The notes below the pieces were generated by a model. It did no database searches, was not told where the DNA came from, and saw only the letters and a program-made list of their open reading frames with translations. From assembly GCA_023614405.1 (NCBI GenBank), contig CM042687.1, forward strand, positions 233,208,292 through 233,272,291: a stretch of 64,000 bases of DNA, given 5' to 3'. The DNA is from Avena insularis (lineage: Eukaryota; Streptophyta; Magnoliopsida; Poales; Poaceae). Every line of letters starts with the position of its first letter. Within the stretch, counting starts at the first letter, position 1. This document shows positions 1 to 11,804 of the stretch, one piece after another. Position numbers and translations under genes: made by a program.

Positions 1-747
1 TGATGGCAATGGCAAGCTCACAGGGGTGCTAGTCCTTAGTTAAACTTCCTAGATGATCTACTGAGCTGGTTGTGAGCTAACTAGGGAACAAGTTAGGCCA
101 ATTTTACTGCACACTATAGTGTTTGATGTTTGTTTGATTTGTGTCTGCCACCTGTTTGATGAAATGGCCACATGAACTCAAGTTTTGAATTTTGAAAATA
201 TTTTTGGTGGGTTTGCTAGATTGGTGCTGGTGAGTCTACAGATGCTTGGATTTTGAAAGTTGAGCTTGTTTGAGTGGTTTTTGAAAAAGTGGGATCTTCC
301 CATATGATAAAGATTCAATTTTGAATTGTCATTTAAACTATGCATTTGAAAGTTTCTGTATCATCACAAAGTGGGCCTTGATAATTTGTTATGAGTACAT
401 TCAAGGGGTGCAAAGATCCAGAAAAGTTTCTGTTAGGTTCTGAAAGTTTGAGACAGCCAAAGTAGGCATGGGAGTTAAATTGGCCAAAATGACCATTCAT
501 TTCATATATGTGTTTTGATTTACTTGTCTTTAGGAAAAGTGTGGGAAATGTTTTAGATGATGTTTATTTCACCTAAGAAACATTTTACAAGCAATTAAAC
601 AAACAAACAAGGTGGTTTTAAAAGAATTCAAAATCAATGCCTACACATATGCATGCATTCATGATTTTATTTAGAAAATTTTTTGTTAACCCTAATTTTG
701 ATGATTAGAATTTGATGATCCAAGCTTAGTATTTTTGGGATGTTACA
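1..747 (-). repeat. Element A 3' LTR, truncated by the window edge
   Basis: It matches the right-hand 751 bases of the complete LTR at 6572-10608. The boundary is the terminal ATGTTACA ending at 747 (TGTAACAT on the minus strand), followed at once by the pyrimidine run that is the polypurine tract on the minus strand. About 3.3 kb of this LTR should lie left of base 1. Confidence 0.9.
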
Positions 748-748
748 A

Positions 749-764
749 ACCTTCCCCCCTTAAA
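749..764 (-). other. Polypurine tract of element A
   Basis: The plus strand reads ACCTTCCCCCCTT, a purine run on the minus strand directly upstream of the 3' LTR. This is where plus-strand DNA synthesis is primed in LTR retrotransposons. Confidence 0.8.
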
Positions 765-806
765 CAAAATCTCGTCCCGAGATTTGAAAAAGGACGAAAA
801 GATTAC

Positions 807-1206
807 CTAGGATTTGAAGAGATCGGGAAACTCCATCCTGATGTGATCTTCGCGCTCCCAGGTAGCTTCCTCTTCTGTGTGGTTGCTCCACTGAATCTTG
901 AGAAACTTGATGCTTCTGGTTCAGGTAGTTCGAAAAGCTTCTTCCAAAATGCGGATGGGTACTTCGGGATAGGTCAGGTCATCATTTATCTCTATGGTCC
1001 GATGGTCGATATTCTTGAACACTTAGGTCTTCTCGGGGACTTCGAGACACTTGCGAAGTAACGAGATATGGAACACATTGTGTACTGCCGACATCTCTTC
1101 AGGTAGTTCCAATTGATACGATACTTCTCCTCGACGGTTTAGAATTTTGAAAGGTCCGATATATCGGGGGTCTAACTTTCCTTTGAGTTGGAAACCCTGC
1201 ATTCCG
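807..1206 (-). pseudogene. Element A pol C-terminus: integrase tail and chromodomain, broken
   Basis: After a frameshift near 1205 the minus strand carries the integrase C-terminal module, with readable peptides GFQLKGKLDPRYIGPFKIL and VHNVFHISLLRKC. A chromodomain-like segment follows, with KFLKIQWSNHTEEEATWERE, ending at a TAG at 807-809. Known chromodomains of this class bind histone marks or chromatin proteins and steer integration; that role here comes from the family. Two in-frame stops interrupt it, a TAA at 1023-1025 and a TGA at 921-923, so the domain cannot be made as part of pol. Its presence is the main evidence that A is a chromovirus. Confidence 0.85.
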
Positions 1207-2190
1207 CAATGGCGACACTTTCAGATAAACAAAATCTCCTATATTGAAGGCGAGGTCTCGACGTCTCTTGTCGGCATAACTCTTCTGTCGGGATTGGGCG
1301 GTCTTGAGGTGCTCACGAATCTTGTGAACCTTCTCTTCTGCTTCTCGGAGGATGTCTGGTCCGAAAATCTGACTCTCTCCTACTTCCGACCAGTTCAAAG
1401 GGGTGCGACACTTTCTTCCGTACATGAATTCAAAGGGGGCCATTTGCTAACTGGCTTGATAACTATTGTTGTATGAAAATTCTGCAAATGGCAGATAGTC
1501 TTCCCACTTGGATCCATATTCTAGCACACATGATCTAAGCATATCATTGAGTATTTGATTTACTCGCTCCGTTTGTCCATCGGTCTGAGGGTGATACGCG
1601 GTACTAAAATCTAGGAGGGTTCCTAAACCTTCTTGGACTTTCTTCCAGAATCTTGAGGTAAACTGAGTTCCTCGATCCGATACTATGTTCTTGGGGACTC
1701 CATGCAAACTGACGATTCTAGCGATGTACAACTCCGCTAGCTTCGAACTCTGATAGGTGGTTTTGACGGGCAAGAAATGGGCGACTTTGGACAATCTGTC
1801 CACTATGACCCAAATAGAGTCATTTCCCCTACTAGAAGTAGGTAGTCCAGTGATAAAGTCCATTCCTATAGAATCCCATTTCCATTCTGGAATTTTCAAA
1901 GGTTGCAACAATCCAGCGGGTCTTTGATGTCCTGCCTTGACTCGCTGACATATATCACACTTGGTGATATAGCTTCCGATTTCTCTCTTCATCTTATGCC
2001 ACCAAAATTGCTCTTTCAAATCTTGATACATCTTAGTTCCTCCGGGAAGGCTAGAATAAAGAGTATCATGAGCCTCCTTCAGGATAACTTCTTTCAACTC
2101 AAAATCTGCTGGTACACAAAGGCGTCCTTTGTACCACAGAACTCCTTCCGTCCTCGGCGAATCCGGGTACTTTGCCTGTACCGATACGAC
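1205..2190 (-). pseudogene. Element A integrase, broken
   Basis: Minus-strand integrase of a Gypsy element, which inserts the cDNA into the host genome. The zinc-binding part is visible as H..H..CDIC (peptide KCDICQRVKAGHQRP). The catalytic core shows GMDFITGLP for the first Asp, NIVSDRGTQF for the second, and QTDGQTERVNQ for the Glu. All three catalytic acids are kept. A TAG at 1447-1449 follows SYNNSYQAS, and the frame resumes with MAPFEFMYGRKCRTPLNW. The upstream junction with RNase H is a frameshift between about 2215 and 2165, and the downstream junction is another near 1205. The frame is therefore open for long stretches but not continuous. Confidence 0.9.
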
Positions 2191-3021
2191 GCTTGATTCC
2201 GTCGATACTAGCATTTCCCTTCTGCGCCTCTTTAATCTGACTGATCAAAGTGGGATGAAGTTCTATGCTAGCCAAAAATTCTTCACTTACTAATTCCATT
2301 CGAAAATCTTCCATCTCCTTGTGCAAACTTGGTTGCTCCTTCAAAATTATGGAGTTCAAGCGGCACGGCAATCTGCTAAGGGCATCAGCTACCACGTTGG
2401 CTTTACCAGGGTGATAGTGAATGTCCAGATCGTAATCTTTGATTAGATCAATCCATCTTCTCTGCCTCATATTCAACTCCTTCTGAGTGAATATATATTT
2501 TAGGCTCTTGTGATCTGAATAAATCTCACAACGGTTTCCCATTAGGTAATGTCTCCATGTCTTCAGGGCTAGAACTACGGCTGTGAGTTCGAGGTCATGG
2601 GTTGGGTAGTTTTGCTCATGTTGCTTCAATTGTCGAGATAGATAAGATATAACTTTGCCTTCTTCCATTAACACACATCCGAGACCAATCTTGGATGTGT
2701 CACAATACACATCGAAGGGCTTCGTGATATCCGGCATGATCAAGATTGGGGCTGAAATCAATCTCCTCTTGAGTTCTTGAAAACTCGCTTCACATTGGTC
2801 GGTCCATTCAAACTTCTTGTCCTTCTTAAGCAATTGGGTCATGGGTCTGGCGATACTCGAGAATCCTTCTACGAATTTGCGGTAATATCCCGCCAATCCG
2901 AGAAAAGCACGAACTTGGTTTGAGTGGTTGGGGCTTGCCAATCTTCTACATCTTTCACTTTGGCAGGGTCAACGGCAATTCCTCCTGTTGATACAATGTG
3001 ACCGAGGAATCCTACCTCCTA
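2165..3021 (-). pseudogene. Element A RT C-terminus and RNase H, frameshifted
   Basis: The segment picks up after the TAG at 3019-3021 and a frameshift near 2940, then is open through the RNase H domain. It begins with the connection peptide [19 protein letters not shown], then [17 protein letters not shown] (first Asp), HDLELTAVV (Glu) and [14 protein letters not shown] (second Asp). The acidic active-site residues are intact. It ends in the linker before the integrase zinc finger, with [16 protein letters not shown] clear. RNase H removes genomic RNA from the RNA/DNA hybrid during reverse transcription. Confidence 0.9.
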
Positions 3022-5322
3022 TAACCAGAATTCACATTTGCTAAACTTTGCATACAGCTGATGTTCTCTAAGGGTTCCAAGAATGGTCCTTAGGTGTAGC
3101 TCATGTTCTTCTTCTGATTTGGAATAAATTAGAATGTCATCGATGAAAACAACGACAAACTTATCCAGGAAGTCCATAAAAATCTTATTCATGAGGTTCA
3201 TGAAATAAGCGGGGGCATTGGTTAATCCAAAATACATGACTGTATACTCACACAATCCATATCTGGTGGTAAAGGCAGTCTTTGGAATATCCTCTACATG
3301 AATTTTGAGTTGATGATAGCCAGTTCTAAGATCAATCTTAGAAAACACCTGGGCACCGGTCAACTGATCAAACAAATCTTCTATCTTGGGCAAGGGGTAC
3401 TTGTTCTTGATGGTGACATCGTTTAACTTCCGATAATCCGTACACAAATGATTACCTCCATCTTTCTTGTCCACAAATAAGACAGGTGATCTCCATGGTG
3501 ACGCACTTGGTTGAATCAGTCCGATTTCCAACATGGAATCCAGTTGCTTCTTCAGTTCTTCTAGTTCCGACGGGTTCATACTATAGGGTCTCTGGGCTAT
3601 GGGTCCTGTTCCGGGGATTAGTTCGATGATAAACTCGATATCCCGATCTGGGGGCATACCGAGCAAAACATCTGCAAATACATCGGGGTATTCATAGACT
3701 ATCCGGACTTGGTCAATGGTAGGTTGGGCTATACTCTTATTGCACTTGAATTGGTGAGGTAAGGTTTCAGATATATGCTCGACTGATATTCCGGCGGTAT
3801 TGGTCATAGTGATGGCTTTCTTAGCACAGTCAATCAATCCCTTATGTTTGGACATCCAATCCATTCCTAGTACTACTTCCAAACCTTTAGTTCCGAGTAC
3901 TATTAGATTAGCATAAAAATCTATGCCATGGATTAGGATAGGGACGGCTTTGCAAATTTGCCTAGCCTTGGTGGTTGATCCGGGAATTTGCACAATCATA
4001 ACATGCTTCAGTTTGGTTGGTTGAATTTTACTAGTGCAGGAAAATTCTTTGGTGACAAATGAATTCGATGCACCAGAGTCAAACAACACTCTTGCAAGTA
4101 CTGAATTAACAGAAAACATACCCAGCACAACGTCTGGCGCTTCCTGACTTTCTTCAGCATGCATGAGAAAAAGACGGCCATTGCGGTTTAGTGAATTCCC
4201 TGGGGCAAATCTTCTTCCTGGCTGGACACGACGCTGCTGCTTAGCTGGGGCATTGGCATTAGGGGCTGTAGCATTCTTCTTGTTGGGGCACTCGTTGGAA
4301 TTGTGGCCTTTATTTCCACAGTCATAACAGGTCACTTGTGACTTGTCCTTGGCGACAGCACAAACATTGCTTCCAGTCCTCGGGGCAGTGTTGGTGTTGG
4401 CGGTAGCATTGTTGGTGTTGAACTTGGGTGGGGCACGGGTGAAATGGCTAGAGTTGCCGGGGTTGTTGTGATTTCCTCCGGGTATAGGGTTTCCACGGTT
4501 GGGGTAGGTCGGACGGGTCATAGGGGGTTTGTTGGTTCTTGGGGCAAATTCTGGAGATGGGTTGGGGCGATACTTTGGGGTCTGATGGGTTCCTGGTTGA
4601 TGCATCATGCGACGCTTGCGGTTCTCATTGGCTTGGTTGATCTTTGCTTCCATCTGGATAGCAGAGTCGACAAGGGCTTCAATATCAGCAAAGGGGATAT
4701 TGACTAACACCGTCTGCATCTCGTCATGCAGACCATTCAGGAATCTTTCTTTCTTCTTGGCTTCGGTGTTTATCTCGTTCGGGGCATACCTAGCTAATGA
4801 CAAAAATTTGTCACGGTATTCCACTACAGTCATCCTTCCTTTCTTCAGCTCTCTGAACTCGTCTCTCATTCTCTTGATCAAACCTGGTGGCACATGGGTT
4901 CTGCTAAACTTGACCTTGAATTCCTCCCAGGTCATCATCTGGCCTCCGGTCATTGCACGAACACTGTTCCACCATGCCCTGGCATCTCTGGCTAGATAAT
5001 GGTTGGAGAACAGGACTTTCTCGTTGGCTTCCACTCCGGTGACTTCTAAGTTATTTTCCATGGTTTGCAGCCAATCATCGGCATCTAGGGGTTCTTCTGA
5101 CTTGGTGAAAACGGGTGGGTTGGTGTTCTAGAAATTCTTGAACTTAGATCCATGGTTGTCCTGATTTTCGTGGCCTTGGTTGTTGTGGGCTAGCTGGGCT
5201 ATCTGTTGCAGAGTGGCTAGGTTGGCTTGATGTTCCGCTCATTCAGCTTCACGGTCAGAAGTCAACATTTGCAGAATCTGCAACATCGGGTACGGGGCTG
5301 AACCACTTCCTCCACGTGGCAT
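3019..5322 (-). pseudogene. Element A gag, protease and reverse transcriptase, with nonsense codons
   Basis: A single reading frame runs from an ATG at 5320-5322 (MPRGGSG) to a TAG at 3019-3021. It contains the gag core ([29 protein letters not shown]), a CCHC zinc knuckle [14 protein letters not shown], an aspartic protease with [11 protein letters not shown], and an RT with [13 protein letters not shown] and [12 protein letters not shown]. The RT's two catalytic Asp residues are present. Two early stops break gag: a TGA at 5239-5241 and a TAG at 5128-5130. Downstream of 5061 the frame is open for 680 codons. The start was chosen as the first ATG that puts an Athila/Tekay-style gag N-terminus in frame. 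Gag forms the particle and the protease processes the polyprotein. Confidence 0.92.
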
Positions 5323-5547
5323 CTGAAGATTGATATAGATCATGAGAAAACAGGGAAATTTCTAAGGTTTTGGGTCTTTGAAAAGTTTTAAATGTTTGAC
5401 TCAGATTTTTCTAGCAACTTGCCTTTTCATTCATTCATTCACTCGATACAACGCACCACGAAGGAAAACAGATGGTTTTAAGAACCATTCTAGAATCTAT
5501 GATACAGTGGGACCGACTACTACTCACTACGCTAGTGCTCAGTGCTA

Positions 5548-6342
5548 CTACTCCTCGGAGTCTGTGGCTTCATCATCTCCATCATCTTCGATGAAGGCGA
5601 AATCATCCTCATTGGTGAAGAAATCCATGGCCTGATCCTCCAGAAAATCATCGTCATCACTGAGATAGAAGTAAGGGTCTCCACAAAGATCCTCTCCGGC
5701 ATTCTCCCTTTCCTCCAACTGCATGTCTCTCTCGTGGATGGTCTCCTCCAGAGATGAGATGCGGTGGCGAAGACGGGCAATAATGCGCTCCTTCTTGTCG
5801 AGCTGACGGCAGCGAGACTTGCGATCCTTTGCTATCATGGCTATGGTCTGATCCTTCGTCTTGATGATGCCAGACTTGTGGTTGCAATAGTCACGGCAGT
5901 TGTCCAACTCCTGTTGACGATCATACATCATGAAGCTAAGGTGGTCCAATTGAGTCTTCAGCTCGGGGTGGTATGGGGCTTCCAGTGGTTGTCCATTTGC
6001 ATCACGCCTTGGGCAAAACTCAAAGCGAGTACCCTTGATCTGATTGATGCTCTGCTCACACAGACGGGAAAGAGATTCCTGCATTGCTCTGGCAACTCCA
6101 TCGGGCCAGTTGTTTTCCCTCAAGGTAAACTGAATTCCCTCCGCAGTGGGAGGTTCAATCTTTCCTCGGAGACTTGCAACAATTAGCCACTGCAGATCTT
6201 CTCATCCTTGATCATTGAGATGAGCTCCGAAGAACTCGGGGTGCGGACGCTCCAGAGGTTCCGAAAGCTGATCCAGATCCCTCTCAAAGATAAGGTCTCC
6301 TCCATTCCCTAGTTGGTAAAACTTGCTGTACTTCACGTCCAT
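5548..6342 (-). pseudogene. Element A extra ORF upstream of gag, unknown function, one nonsense codon
   Basis: Between the PBS and gag a minus-strand frame of 264 codons runs from an ATG at 6340-6342 (MDVKYSKFYQLGNGGD) to a stop near 5548. It has one in-frame TGA at 6202-6204. The rest is open. The protein has a middle segment rich in K, R, E and Q that looks like a coiled coil (KKERIIARLRHRISSLEETI), then a strongly acidic tail (FLEDQAMDFFTNEDDFAF). I recognise no enzyme motif. Most gag-pol chromoviruses lack such an ORF, so it is an accessory gene of this family, in the same orientation and upstream of gag by 225 bases. Confidence 0.6.
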
Positions 6343-6552
6343 CTATAAAAATAGAGGATGAGTAGATTAGCAGGGTGATCAAGTGTGTCAAAATTTTATG
6401 TATTTTGCAAGAGTTTTTGAGGAACATGAACTTTTAGGAAAGAATTAAAGAGATAAGAATGAGAATAAGTTTTTGTAAATATTTGTTTTCTTTGGTTTTG
6501 AAACTAGTTTTTGGTTCAAACGTCCAGTCTAACTAGGGTCTCCTATGGTCAG

Positions 6553-6571
6553 GATGGCTCTGATACCAACT
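6553..6571 (-). other. Primer binding site of element A
   Basis: On the minus strand TTGGTATCAGAGCCATCC lies two bases inside the 5' LTR. TGGTATCAGAGC is the standard complement of the 3' end of plant initiator tRNA-Met, the primer for minus-strand DNA synthesis. Confidence 0.9.
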
Positions 6572-9500
6572 TGTCAACACCCGGATTTTTCAATCCTAGA
6601 TGCCTGTTATGCCATACATCGCAATCCCAGGATTACCATTTTTGCGAGACATAACAGAATTGGATACCATAGTACATCATCCATTACAAACGATACATAA
6701 GTTCTTACACAAATTGGGATCTCATGATCCAGTTCTTAATACAACATCAAGCAGTGAAATACGTAATAATAACGATAGCGTAGGCGAAGCTCCATCTTCG
6801 GGGTCACAGGCAATGGGAGATGATCCTAGTTGTCGTAACCTTCCTGGGGTCCATCTTCTAGGTACTCCTCTTCATAGTCTGGCCATGGGAATAGCCAGGG
6901 ACAAAGCCATGAGTACTCTTTAAGTACTCGCAAACTAATACTAACAGGTAAAGGGGGTTTTTGGATAATAGGACACTAGGCTCTAGGGTTGTTTTGCAAA
7001 AGCCAGATTTATCTCTACTAAGTTCTACAACTAGTCACAATTTTATAACTCTCAAGTGGGAACTTGTATTTCATATCACAACTCTGTTGTGGTCAAGTCA
7101 AGGTCTCAATTCATTTCACAGGTCATTTTGAAAAGTCTGACGGGGAACAGTATGGCCACTCCAACTGTCCATAATCATGACGCGCTATTCAATAGTTTGA
7201 CACTGCAGAGATTGTACACTTTCACCACAACATTCGATACATCCGTCAGAACAAATCCTGAATTCACCATACTCAGATGCGGATAATCAATCCTAACCTT
7301 TCAATTACACGCCTAGTATAAGAACCTCTCCGTGAGTTTGGCCTCCCAACCATGACCAACTGTCATCTTGGAGTACGCAGTGGACAATCTTCACAAGGTA
7401 GCCTCAGCTTAGACCTTGGCCGTGAGGGAACTAATACTAAGGTACATAAGTTTCCAGTCAAGCCCTACCCAATATTCGGGTATTGTGGTTGTACGATAAA
7501 ATTGGAATGGTATCGCATCCAGACAACCATCAGTTTTATAAAGGCTAAGGCTCATGCCTCAACATTTTCATCACCAAACTCATCAGGTGTTCGGAAACAC
7601 ATGTCCAAAACATTTCAATAGAATGGTCCATCATTCCAAGGTTTTCATAACCATTTTTCCACCAAGTATTCCCATCTAAAGTTGATCAAGTTTTATGCTT
7701 AGCACTAGCATCTACAGGTGGGGGTAGTACTAATGAGGGGTGGCAACTAGTGGAGTTTCAACTAAGTACAACCTTATGTCTCAGGATGATGTCAATGTTT
7801 CTAACTTAGGCCAAATTTTATGCTCTTTATGCAACCTTCAGCATCTTTCCAATATCTACCAGTCACTTAAATAAAATCTAAGTAAGCTTTGTAAAGTAAG
7901 GAGCTTGCACATAAAACTAGGATTGGTTTATCAATTGGGTATGATCACATATGCTTAAGGCATATAGTAGTCATAGAACAAGTATGGGTTTGTTGCATCA
8001 GTAGGGTATCTTGCAAGTGTTAGCTTGCATAGGTCAACTTGATTAGTAAGGCTTGCATAGGTATAGTATCAGCTTGCATCAATATCAGTATAAGCTTGCC
8101 TTGTGCAGAGCAGTGGTTGAAGTTCTCCTCGGCTTCTTCTTCGTAGTATCCTCCTTCTTCCTCGTATCCTTGGTCGATACTAGCGTCTATGAATAAATAC
8201 GAGGTACACAATCACCAAACAATACTTAACTACTTGCAATCATCACACACAAGGGTCCTATGGATGATCTAGCATCATCTCTAACATTACAAGGTTAAGG
8301 CTTGATTTAATTCCTTTTATTTTAGAAAAGTAATTTCTACTCATTGAAAAACTACTTAAGATTTAATATTCTCCAAACCAAACATGGGATCATGTTGACA
8401 CATGTCATCACCACATATTTTAGTCCATGGGAATATGATTTAAAGTGGTGTCACAATTTAATAAGGTTTTACCCTTTTATTTTAATTAAATAAAGTGGCT
8501 AGAAATGCCTATGTAGCATTCTTTTATTACTTGAATATTATTTCTGCAAGTAAACCTATATATTTTTATATATTCTGAAAGGTATGGTTAAATGTGATAT
8601 TTAAGAGTTGGAATCAACTCATAAGCTATTATGGTTTAAATTTAAAAAATGTTTGAATGCAGAAAAGCTTCTGCCTTGCTATTTTTACCATGGGTGATCT
8701 ATAGATCCAAATGAATTGAATCCAATGGGCTTGGATTCAGCATTCACTGGCCTTTCTAACAAAATTAGTTTCATTCAATTTGATTCACTGAATCGATCTG
8801 GGTTGATTTTTGAAGTTGGGTATAGAAGTGTGTTTGAAATGAAATAGAAAAAGTTTTAATTTGAATAACTGGGCTGCGCGGGAAAAGTTACTGGGCCGGC
8901 CTGCTAAGCGCAGTGCTCCCACGGGCTGCTTAAGTGGGTGTCCCCACTCGTCAGTGACACGGGGTTGGGCGAAGCGGTATGGGGCAATGTGGATCGTTCG
9001 ATCTAGTTCTAATCTAACGGCTGGGAGGCATCATCGACGCGAGACAACGCTGGCGAGAACGAAACCTAGCGCGGCCAGTGAGGGGTGCTGGGGGCTCACC
9101 GGGGTACTGGCGAGGGTCGGCGAGGCGGGCGAACGACGAAGTCGACGACGGCGAATCTCCTGGTACCGGTGGCTTCTCCTGGGGCGGCTCCAATCGTTGG
9201 ATCCCTTCTTCTCCAGAGGCGGCGGGCTCCGGTGAAATTCCGGCGGGGTGGTGCTCGCCTTGCTCTGAGAACGGTGTGGCACGACCAGTGAGGAGAGGGG
9301 AGTGAGATGGTGTGAAGAAATCGTGCGGGGGTGGCCTCTATTTATAGTCGAGCGAGGGGACCGTCGGGGCGCACGGTGAGCTCGTCGGGGGCGAGGTTAC
9401 AGGCGGCTAATGGCATGGGCAAGGGTAGGGGATGGTGCGGTGTCTCCTGGCGATGCTCAACGACATGGTCTCGAGGCATGGGGCGGTGTGGTTTGGTCTG

Positions 9501-10608
9501 GAACGGGCGGTGCTCAAGGCGTAGGCGGCGTCTTTGACGGCGGGCGGTGGCTGTGCGGCATGGGGCGGCAAACGGGGATGTCTGGTGGTCTCCTGGGTTG
9601 ATGGCGATCGTGTGTGCACGCGGTCAGGGCGGCGCGCGGTCTGTGGGCGCTGGTCGAGGGTGGTGCTCTGGCGCACGCTCGACATGGTTGCTGGCGAGGT
9701 TGGCATGGTTCGTGCGTGTGGTCCAGGGCTTGGCAACGCTCGCGGCTGGGACAAGTAGTGGACGGTGGGCTGCCTCCCAGACAAGGTTGGCACGGCTAGT
9801 CCTTCCTCTAGCCTGCTGTCCACAATGGGGTGACAAAGGGTGCTTTCTGTTCACCATTGATGGCAATGGCAAGCTCACAGGGGTGCTAGTCCTTAGTTAA
9901 ACTTTCTAGATGATCTACTGAGCTGGTTGTGAGCTAACTAGGGAACAAGTTAGGCCAATTTTACTGCACACTATAGTGTTTGATGTTTGTTTGATTTGTG
10001 TCTGCCACCTGTTTGATGAAATGGCCACATGAACTCAAGTTTTGAATTTTGAAAATATTTTTGGTGGGTTTGCTAGATTGGTGCTGGTGAGTCTACAGAT
10101 GCTTGGATTTTGAAAGTTGAGCTTGTTTGAGTGGTTTTTGAAAAAGTGGGATCTTCCCATATGATAAAGATTCAATTTTGAATTGTCATCTAAACTATGC
10201 ATTTGAAAGTTTCTGGATGATCACAAAGTGGGCCTTGATAATTTGTTATGAGTACATTCAAGGGGTGCAAAGATCCAGAAAAGTTTTTGTTAGGTTCTGA
10301 AAGTTTGAGACAGCCAAAGTAGGCATGGGAGTTAAATTGGCCAAAATGACCATTCATTTCATATATGTGTTTTGATTTACTTGTCTTTAGGAAAAGTGTG
10401 GGAAATGTTTTAGATGATGTTTATTTCACCTAATAAACATTTTACAAGCAATGAAACAAACAAACAAACAAGGTGGTTTTAAAAGAATTCAAAATCAATG
10501 CCTACACATATGCATGCATTCATGATTTTATTTAGGAAAATTTTTGTTAACCCTAATTTTGATGATTAGAATTTGATGATCCAAGCTTAGTATTTTTGGG
10601 ATGTTACA
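6572..10608 (-). repeat. Element A 5' LTR, 4037 bp, complete
   Basis: It runs from TGTCAACACCC (next to the PBS) to GGATGTTACA in plus orientation. The part from 9858 on is repeated at the left window edge. It is AT-rich except for 8870-9850, which is GC-rich and holds the probable promoter and transcribed leader. Several open frames in that GC-rich stretch on both strands overlap one another and have no recognisable domain, so they are not called as genes. Nothing else is seen in the remaining 3 kb. Confidence 0.9.
9338..9347 (-). promoter_or_regulatory. Probable TATA box of element A LTR
   Basis: CTATAAATAG on the minus strand, in the GC-rich part of the LTR about 2.8 kb upstream of the PBS. 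The transcript would start near 9310 and carry a long leader through the rest of the LTR. This is a motif match only. Confidence 0.55.
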
Positions 10609-11788
10609 GATAGAGAGTGGAATTTGTTCATCCCGATGACGGATAGATATGCTTTGGGCCCTCTCGGTGATATCACATTGATTAGCTTGCAAGCAAGTGA
10701 TTTGATCACTAGAATGTTATATCACGGGAACGAGAAAAGAGTGCATGTCGGTAACGAGATCAAACTAGGTATGGAGATACTGATGATCGAATCTTGGACA
10801 TGTAATATATCGTGGAACAAAGGGATTAAGATACTAGCATAAAAGGTTTCGACTATCACAGGAAAGTCATCATTGAATGTGTGGGAGTCAGTATGGATCT
10901 CCAGGTCCCGCTTCTTATTAATGATCGGAGAAGGGTCTCAATCATGTCCGCATTATTCGCGAACCGTAGGGTGGCACACTTAAGGGAGAATGACATCCAA
11001 TTGGAGCAAAAGTTTCATGCCGGAAAGAATAACAAGCGCAGGAATTTACTTCACTAGACGCCAAAACTGTTTCGGTTGAAATTGCTAAATCTGGTTCTAC
11101 ATGTGAAATTGAATACTAGCAAGGGGTTTTATGTGAATGTTTTTTAACTAAAGTAATTAAGAAAATTATGAATAAATAAATAAAAGAGTTTAATTTAAAT
11201 GAGATCTTGCATTAAATTTGGTGGAAATTTAATGCATGTGAGTGGATTTTTGAGTGGAGGCTCTTTTATGGGACTGGAGGCTTTTCATTTTGAGTGGGAG
11301 CTCCACCCACATGAATGTGGAAGAGGTGAGGTCAGCCCCCATGGCTGGGTGCCATGCCCCTTGGGTGCCCCCCTCTCCTCCTCACAAAGAACACCTTCTC
11401 GTGAAGGATCTCTCTCCCCCTCTAGAATTTATCCCCCATGGTCTCGGACTAGCGAGATACATGTTCCCGGTTTCTATTCGACAAGAAAGGGTTGTGCTTC
11501 CGCTGCATCGCTGGAGCAAGGAGGCGAAGGTTGCTCGGTGTCTTGTACGTGTGTGCGAGCACGGATGCGCTACTGTTTTGTGGCGCTAGGACTTCCTCTC
11601 GATCTTGAGATCAGCAAGAGATCGTCTACATCAACCACGAGTTTGGACTCGTTAAGCTTTGTCGTTCTTCAAGGGTATGTTCTCTACGGATATACATCCG
11701 CCCATTGCTTGTATCTAGTAGATAGATCTTGGTACATAGTTGTTCCCATCGTAGGAAAAATTTTGTTTTCTATGCTGCGAACCCTTCA
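10609..11788 (+). repeat. Element B 5' LTR, right-hand part
   Basis: It aligns to 19408-20566 with roughly one substitution per 20-25 bases in the stretches compared, plus a 20-base insertion near 10820. Bases 10609-10613 (GATAG) directly abut element A and are the likely target-site duplication of A; the partner copy would lie left of the window. The TATA-like TATATAAATA of the 3' LTR (19951) reads AATAAATAAATA here, so the promoter may be damaged. Confidence 0.85.
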
Positions 11789-11789
11789 G

Positions 11790-11804
11790 TGGTATCAGAG
11801 CCGG
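11790..11804 (+). other. Primer binding site of element B
   Basis: TGGTATCAGAGCCGG begins two bases after the LTR end CCCTTCA. It is the tRNA-Met complement used by most plant Copia elements. Confidence 0.9.

Larger units (their letters stand above)
1..10608 (-). mobile_element. Element A: Gypsy LTR retrotransposon, Tekay-like chromovirus (3' end cut by window edge)
   Basis: The two LTRs are direct repeats: bases 1-747 match 9858-10608 with about ten differences by eye. The interior reads on the minus strand in the order PBS, extra ORF, gag, protease, RT, RNase H, integrase, chromodomain, polypurine tract. Integrase after RT defines Gypsy, and the C-terminal chromodomain defines a chromovirus. 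Both LTR ends are TG...CA in minus orientation. A 4-kb LTR together with this chromodomain type suggests the Tekay/Del clade; that clade call is inference. The element lies in the 5' LTR of element B: the base after its right end resumes B's LTR at the point matching 19408. Seven in-frame stops and three frameshifts make it non-autonomous. Confidence 0.9.

Noticed and set aside
735..1061. Plus-strand 108-codon frame
   Set aside because: It is the reverse of the chromodomain of element A.
9407..9900. Long overlapping open frames on both strands in the GC-rich LTR of element A
   Set aside because: They overlap in several frames, lack domains and are explained by high GC content; the region is LTR.
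11790..11804. Possible tRNA gene pieces at TGGTATCAGAGC sites (6560, 11790, 24504)
   Set aside because: They are primer binding sites complementary to a tRNA end, directly next to LTRs; no cloverleaf.
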